Part shown: in pieces, positions 29,640 through 33,719 of the stretch
How the letters are laid out: each line of letters starts with the position of its first letter
Numbering within the stretch: the first letter of the stretch is position 1
From: a virus
DNA: 33,719 bases
Reading direction: 5' to 3' (one strand)
IMG/VR virus record: IMGVR_UViG_3300025889_000480
Span: 1 to 33,719 of that record
Program-made: the position numbers and the translations under genes
The notes under the pieces: model-generated
What the model was told of the DNA's origin: nothing
What the model saw: the letters and a program-made list of their open reading frames with translations, nothing else
Databases searched by the model: none

Positions 29640-31614
29640 AAAGATTAAACAAAGAACTAAAGCTCAAACTCCCGCGCCTAAAAAAGATCAGATTGTAGGA
29701 TCAAAAAAGAATCCTAAAGGATCAGCTTCAGGATCAAGAGGAGATATTAAGATTTCAGAAGCTACTGAAAAAGCTTTATCTAATATGAGAGATGAGCATA
29801 ATAAAAAATATAAGTCTCCATCTAAAAAAGTAGATCTTGGAATGTTAAAAGCAGTCTACAGAAGAGGAGCAGGAGCTTTTAGTGTATCACATAGACCAAA
29901 TGTATCATCTAGAGAACAGTGGGCCCTTGCTCGAGTAAAAGCTTTCCTTAAGTTAGCAGGTACAGGAGAAAGAAAGAAAGCTTATAATACTGATTTAGAT
30001 TTGCTTCCTAAAGGTCATCCTCAAAAAACAGAAAAGAAAACTGAACTTCTTAATATTCCAGATAAATATTCTCATATTGATTTCATACCTCCTAAAGCAG
30101 CAGCAGAAGCAGCTGAAAGAGCTTTAAGAATAAGAGCTACTAAACCTCCATCACAAAGGGGGGGAACAGAAGTAGGATTAGCTCGAGCTCGAGATTTAGT
30201 AAATAGAAAAAGATTAAGTCCTGACACTGTTAAAAGAATGCTTGCATACTTTCAAAGACATGAAGTAGATAAAGAGGGCTCTAGTTGGGATGATTATGGC
30301 AAAGGTAGACAAGCTTGGGACTTATGGGGAGGTAATTCAGCTTATACTTGGAGCAAAACAAAGGTAAATCAAATGAAGAAAGCAGATGAAAAAGCTCAAA
30401 GCTTAAGAGCATATGGGGAAGCTATACAATTAGATGCAACTTCTAATTATAATATTCCTGATGGTCTTCAAATTGGAAAAGCTTTTAAAACACTCTCACT
30501 AGGTCAAGTCTCAAGTCGAATGAATGGAGAGAAGATAGGAAAAGAAATATCTTCTGATCTACTTGAAGAACTAGTAAGAGTATTCAAAGAAAGACAAATA
30601 CAAGATCCTGTTATTATTGACTGGCAACATGCGACAAGTCCTTTTAATGGTGGTGCTCCTGCTCCTCCTGAAAGTGGAAATAGCTTAGGCTTAATTCTTG
30701 ATTTAGAACTTCGAGAAGATGGGCTTTATGCTATACCAGCTTATAATGAAAGAGGGCTTGAAGTAGTCAAGAATGCAGGTGGTATTTTATGGAGTTCTCC
30801 AGAATATATTGATGGAGAAGTCTTTTCTAGAGATGGAGGAGAAAAAATAGGAGATGCTCAATTATTAGCTATTACTCTTACTCCTAGACCCGCTCAAAGT
30901 CACAACAAAATTGATTCTATAACACTCTCAGAAAGTGCTAAGGAGCAAAAAATGAATGAGAATGAAAAAGAAAAGTTAGAGGAGCTTGGAACAGAAGCCC
31001 TTAAAGCTATGATTCTAGAACTTCAGAAGCAAATTGCAGAAATGAAAGCTGAATCTGAAGCTTCTTTAAATGCTGAACATGATGATAAACAAAAGATGAA
31101 TAATCATTATGATGCTGAAAAGAAAGCTGAAGAAGCTGAAGAAATGAAAGAGCATGATGAAGAAGAAAAGAAAAAGAAAATGATGGAAGATGAGGAGAAG
31201 CATAAAAAGCTTTCTGAATCATCTAATCTACTTTCTGAAATTACACTTCTTAAAGAAACAGTTTCTAAACTTACTCGAGAGAATAATGAAATTAAGTGTA
31301 AAGAAGCTGTATCTGTTCTTTTAAATGAAGGTAAGATTACTCCAGCAGAAGAAGCTTATGCTAAAGATGCTTGGAACATGAAAGATGTACAGCCCTCTTT
31401 TTGGAATATGTTCAATGATAGACCTGCTAACAGTCAAGTAAATTTAAAGACTGTAGGTCATTCTTCAAGCGGTCAGGAAATCAATCGATCTACTTTAGAT
31501 CAAAAGATTAGAAATCTATCTGAAGAAAAGAATATTTCTTACTCTGAAGCTCTTTCTTTATTTAGAGAAAACAATTCAGAATTTTATAATAAAGCAATCA
31601 ATGGAGTGTTATAA
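29632..31614 (+). CDS. Head maturation protease with scaffold (Mu gpI-like), extended
   Basis: This 660-residue protein combines several parts. Residues 1-250 are basic and include PNVSSREQWALARVKAFLKL and RGGTEVGLARARDLVNRK, with LSPDTVKRMLAYFQRHEVDK and GKGRQAWDLWGG after it; such segments occur in other phage head proteases. Residues 270-435 form the Mu gpI-type protease, with His333 in IIDWQHAT and Ser388-389 in ILWSSPEY as likely catalytic residues. From residue 441 a coiled-coil scaffold follows. It would assemble the procapsid and then degrade the scaffold. An in-frame start for the scaffold alone lies at 30952. Confidence 0.82.
   Translation: MVKKIKQRTKAQTPAPKKDQIVGSKKNPKGSASGSRGDIKISEATEKALSNMRDEHNKKYKSPSKKVDLGMLKAVYRRGAGAFSVSHRPNVSSREQWALARVKAFLKLAGTGERKKAYNTDLDLLPKGHPQKTEKKTELLNIPDKYSHIDFIPPKAAAEAAERALRIRATKPPSQRGGTEVGLARARDLVNRKRLSPDTVKRMLAYFQRHEVDKEGSSWDDYGKGRQAWDLWGGNSAYTWSKTKVNQMKKADEKAQSLRAYGEAIQLDATSNYNIPDGLQIGKAFKTLSLGQVSSRMNGEKIGKEISSDLLEELVRVFKERQIQDPVIIDWQHATSPFNGGAPAPPESGNSLGLILDLELREDGLYAIPAYNERGLEVVKNAGGILWSSPEYIDGEVFSRDGGEKIGDAQLLAITLTPRPAQSHNKIDSITLSESAKEQKMNENEKEKLEELGTEALKAMILELQKQIAEMKAESEASLNAEHDDKQKMNNHYDAEKKAEEAEEMKEHDEEEKKKKMMEDEEKHKKLSESSNLLSEITLLKETVSKLTRENNEIKCKEAVSVLLNEGKITPAEEAYAKDAWNMKDVQPSFWNMFNDRPANSQVNLKTVGHSSSGQEINRSTLDQKIRNLSEEKNISYSEALSLFRENNSEFYNKAINGVL
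30952..31614 (+). CDS. Scaffold protein nested in the protease gene
   Basis: An ATG at 30952, in the frame of the long gene, is preceded by AAGGAG (30940-30945) with six bases between, one of the best ribosome sites in the head region. It would yield a 220-residue protein: a Lys/Glu-rich coiled coil (EKKAEEAEEMKEHDEEEKKK) and a C-terminal helical domain. This copies the lambda C/Nu3 and Mu I/Z arrangement, where the scaffold is the separately translated C-terminal part of the protease. Confidence 0.7.
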   Translation: MNENEKEKLEELGTEALKAMILELQKQIAEMKAESEASLNAEHDDKQKMNNHYDAEKKAEEAEEMKEHDEEEKKKKMMEDEEKHKKLSESSNLLSEITLLKETVSKLTRENNEIKCKEAVSVLLNEGKITPAEEAYAKDAWNMKDVQPSFWNMFNDRPANSQVNLKTVGHSSSGQEINRSTLDQKIRNLSEEKNISYSEALSLFRENNSEFYNKAINGVL

Positions 31615-32003
31615 TGAGTACTAATACTAATAATATTCGAAGTTTTGAAGCTGCAAGTTCTATTACTAAATATGCAGTAGTTAAATTTGATACAGCTGGT
31701 AAAATTGCAGTAGCAACTGATCCAACTGAAGCACAAATTGCAGGAGTAGCTCAAAGAGCAGGATCAGCGGGAGATATGATTGATGTAGTAATCTTTGGTA
31801 TCACTCGAGTAGTTGCGGGAAATACAATTACTAATTTTGCTACTACTCCAATTTTATCAGTGACAACAGCAGGAAAAGTAGAAGCAGCAGTATCTACAGA
31901 TTATCCACTTTGTCGAGTTCTTCCAAATGTCAATCAAGTATCTGCTGTAGATGGTGATGAAATTGAAGTTTATTTCAATGGACCATCTGTATTAAAAGCT
32001 TAG
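31614..32003 (+). CDS. Head decoration (capsid cement) protein
   Basis: This 129-residue protein is small and beta-rich, with Ala, Gly, Val and Thr predominating (YAVVKFDTAGKIAVATDPTE, then IAGVAQRAGSAGDMIDVVIF). The pattern of a short beta barrel with I-x-G-V-A-x-x-x-x-x-x-G-D is that of the DUF2190-type capsid decoration proteins. It lies between scaffold and major capsid, the place of lambda gpD. It starts on a TAATG overlap. It would bind the capsid surface after expansion. Confidence 0.75.
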   Translation: MSTNTNNIRSFEAASSITKYAVVKFDTAGKIAVATDPTEAQIAGVAQRAGSAGDMIDVVIFGITRVVAGNTITNFATTPILSVTTAGKVEAAVSTDYPLCRVLPNVNQVSAVDGDEIEVYFNGPSVLKA

Positions 32004-32014
32004 GAGTATAAATT

Positions 32015-33025
32015 ATGAATAGTGCATATAGTGTAATTCATCCTGTTGATCAGATTTTAACTAGCTTAGTTCAACAAGCTATTCCATCTAATTCTCAACT
32101 TATTGCAAATGAAGTATTTGAAAATATCAAGATTCCTGAAAGATCAGGCACTCTTCTTTTAGAGAATACTAGAAATTTTATGGGAGCTCCTGAACTTGAT
32201 ATTAGAAGAGCTCCTGGTTCAAGTCGAGTTTCTTTAACTGAATTTGATAGAACTAGCATGACTTTCAAAGCTGAAAATTATGGGCTTGAAGAAAAAATTG
32301 CTATGGAAGATATTATTGATTCTCAATATCCAGGCAGTGAAGAACAAAGAGCAGCCTTAAAAGTTCAAAGAGCTTTATTACTAAAGAAAGAACAAAGAGC
32401 TGCTGATTTACTTTTTAATACAGCAGTTTTCACTAATACTAGTACTTGTACTGCTTTAATGGGCGGTCAATTAGATGCAGCTGGTACAGATGCTTTAACA
32501 GGACTTGACTTATTAAAAGATCAAGTTTTTCAAAATGCACATGGTATTAATCCAGATACTATCATTTTGGGCAGGGGAGCAGCTCGAGCTTTAGCTAGAA
32601 ATCCTGAGTTTAGAAGCTATTTAACAGTGGGTGCTACTCCATCAGGTATTGCAGGCGGTGGTCAGCTTGTATTAAATGATGAAGCTGTAGCTGCTATTAT
32701 TCGAGATGTTTTAGGAATTCCTCATGTATATGTCGGAGCAGCTCGAAGAGAAACTGCTATTCCTGGTCAAACATCATCAGAAGCTCAAATCTGGAATGAT
32801 GCAACTATCTTCTGTGGAATCATGAAAGGTTCAGATGCTGTAGTACAAAAGTCAGGTGGTGTAAAAGCTATGCCTGTAGCGGCTCTTAACTTTGATTTTA
32901 AGCCTATGCACTCGGGCCAATATGATTCTAATGATTCAGTAAGAAGATCTGTATGGGTAGAAGAGCAACATATCTTTAAAGAAGTAGATACTTCTCTAGG
33001 ATTCATTGTAACAGCTTGTATCTAA
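32015..33025 (+). CDS. Major capsid protein
   Basis: This 336-residue protein builds the head shell. It has a Mu-type or E-type major capsid layout: NSAYSVIHPVDQILTSLVQQ at the start, YGLEEKIAMEDIIDSQYPGS at about 89-108, then helices rich in Arg/Lys (RAALKVQRALLLKKEQRAAD) forming the spine, and a C-terminal beta domain. Position after protease, scaffold and decoration genes agrees. A clear GGAG before the ATG fits high expression. No long N-terminal delta domain is present, matching the separate scaffold. Confidence 0.9.
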   Translation: MNSAYSVIHPVDQILTSLVQQAIPSNSQLIANEVFENIKIPERSGTLLLENTRNFMGAPELDIRRAPGSSRVSLTEFDRTSMTFKAENYGLEEKIAMEDIIDSQYPGSEEQRAALKVQRALLLKKEQRAADLLFNTAVFTNTSTCTALMGGQLDAAGTDALTGLDLLKDQVFQNAHGINPDTIILGRGAARALARNPEFRSYLTVGATPSGIAGGGQLVLNDEAVAAIIRDVLGIPHVYVGAARRETAIPGQTSSEAQIWNDATIFCGIMKGSDAVVQKSGGVKAMPVAALNFDFKPMHSGQYDSNDSVRRSVWVEEQHIFKEVDTSLGFIVTACI

Positions 33026-33041
33026 GATTTAAGATTTATCT

Positions 33042-33719
33042 ATGTGCTCTAATGATCTCTCTAATATAAATCTATTATCTGAATCAGAAGCTGATAAAAA
33101 AGCAGTTTCTGAATTAGAGAGACAATTAAAAAACCAAACAGGAATTAGAGCAGAATTAACTAAAGCTAAACTCGATGAATTAAAAACACAAATCAAAGCT
33201 GAAGCTAAAATGAAAAAGTCACTTGATCGATCAAGAAAAGACTTTTTAAGAAATTTTAAGGGAGTTGCTAAATCTAGCAATCCTTTAAATTTAATGAATC
33301 TCACAAATTCAGAATTAACTGATTTAGCTATTGATGGAGGATATGCTTCTTCAATAGATGAATTTGTAGAGCAATCAGAAAACATAAGTAAAGCTGCTCA
33401 AGTTACAGCAGCTATTATTGAACCAGGTTTAGCTATTTCTCCAAATCAATCTATGATTATAGATTTTATGAAAAAAGTAGCAGTTCAAAAAGTATTTGAT
33501 GATTTAATACTTCCTAAAGTCACTTCTGGAGTAAGAGAAGCTCTTAATAGTTTAGTATTAGAAGTTCCTTTAGATCAATCAATGAGTGTACTTGCTCGAA
33601 GTTTAGAGAGCGCGGAAAAAAAACAATTAACAGAAATAAATACCCAAATTAGTATTTATGGAAGATCAGTAACAGCTTCTATTTCTGAAGCAGCAGGAAT
33701 AACAAACTATTTATATACT
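33042..33719 (+). CDS. Minor head protein, 5' part (continues at 1-553)
   Basis: The frame starts at ATG 33042, 16 bases past the major capsid stop, and is cut by the window end. It encodes MCSNDLSNINLLSESEADKK and then a charged helical region (LERQLKNQTGIRAELTKAKL). It enters the repeated segment at 33407 in the same frame as 1-553. The start lacks a visible ribosome site, so a later in-frame start remains possible. The three base differences from the other copy of this overlap are all at third codon positions and silent. Confidence 0.75.
   Translation, partial: MCSNDLSNINLLSESEADKKAVSELERQLKNQTGIRAELTKAKLDELKTQIKAEAKMKKSLDRSRKDFLRNFKGVAKSSNPLNLMNLTNSELTDLAIDGGYASSIDEFVEQSENISKAAQVTAAIIEPGLAISPNQSMIIDFMKKVAVQKVFDDLILPKVTSGVREALNSLVLEVPLDQSMSVLARSLESAEKKQLTEINTQISIYGRSVTASISEAAGITNYLYT
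33407..33719. repeat. Terminal overlap of a circular assembly, right copy
   Basis: This repeats bases 1-313 with A at 33488, C at 33521 and T at 33593 where the left copy has G, A and A. Joining at the repeat restores an unbroken gene. Confidence 0.95.

Noticed and set aside
33029-33385. Minus-strand ORF of 118 codons opposite the minor head gene
   Set aside because: It is antisense to a well-supported gene, has no ribosome site and shows the composition of a reverse-strand shadow.
1-33719. tRNA or rRNA genes
   Set aside because: No cloverleaf-like sequence with conserved GTTCRA and CCA-proximal stem was seen on either strand.

Overview
The window is a complete tailed-phage genome, assembled as a circle of about 33.4 kb and opened inside a head gene. 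The last 313 bases repeat the first 313 with three differences. The DNA is AT-rich (roughly one third G+C by eye), nearly all coding, and tightly packed with overlapping starts and stops. No integrase, transposase, tRNA or CRISPR array was seen, so the phage is probably virulent; the only repressor-like gene is a small Cro-type protein. The gene set (HK97-fold head, frameshifted tail chaperone, tape measure, no sheath) indicates a long, non-contractile tail (siphovirus-like). The head genes resemble Mu (DUF935-type portal, Mu gpI-type protease, gpG-like tail completion), while the tail logic is lambda-like. The host cannot be named. A Gram-negative host is weakly suggested by a possible spanin pair.

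Layout. Rightward from 24.86 kb, through the circle junction, to 18.66 kb lies the late region: a ribbon-helix-helix regulator, small terminase, an acidic protein, a terminator, a possible PD-(D/E)XK nuclease, large terminase, portal, protease with a nested scaffold, decoration protein, major capsid, minor head protein (split by the window ends), connectors, tail tube, tail chaperones with a -1 frameshift, tape measure, four tail-tip proteins, endolysin, holin and a run of fibre or decoration genes. From 18.29 to 19.67 kb is a cluster of tiny membrane and coiled-coil proteins on both strands, probably lysis-related.

Leftward from 21.55 to 19.67 kb is an early operon (unknown, Cro-like, membrane protein, RecT-like annealing protein). 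Facing it from a shared divergent promoter region is the rightward replication operon: an initiator whose gene contains seven iterons and an AT-rich tract, as in the lambda O gene, then a DnaC-like helicase loader. A 348-base gap (23.33-23.68 kb) holds a terminator, a good promoter, a GC-rich hairpin that may be a small RNA, and two more hairpins. Leftward from 24.79 to 23.68 kb are thyX and a dCMP deaminase for dTTP supply.

How it works together (inference): early annealing and replication functions run from the divergent promoters near 21.6 kb, nucleotide genes run from near 24.8 kb, and the late genes run from a promoter at 24.81 kb that is probably controlled by the ribbon-helix-helix protein. 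The most interesting points are the iterons kept at DNA level across two reading frames, the candidate small RNA, a 12-base motif shared by two leaders, and a striking near-absence of ACG/CGT in the whole genome.
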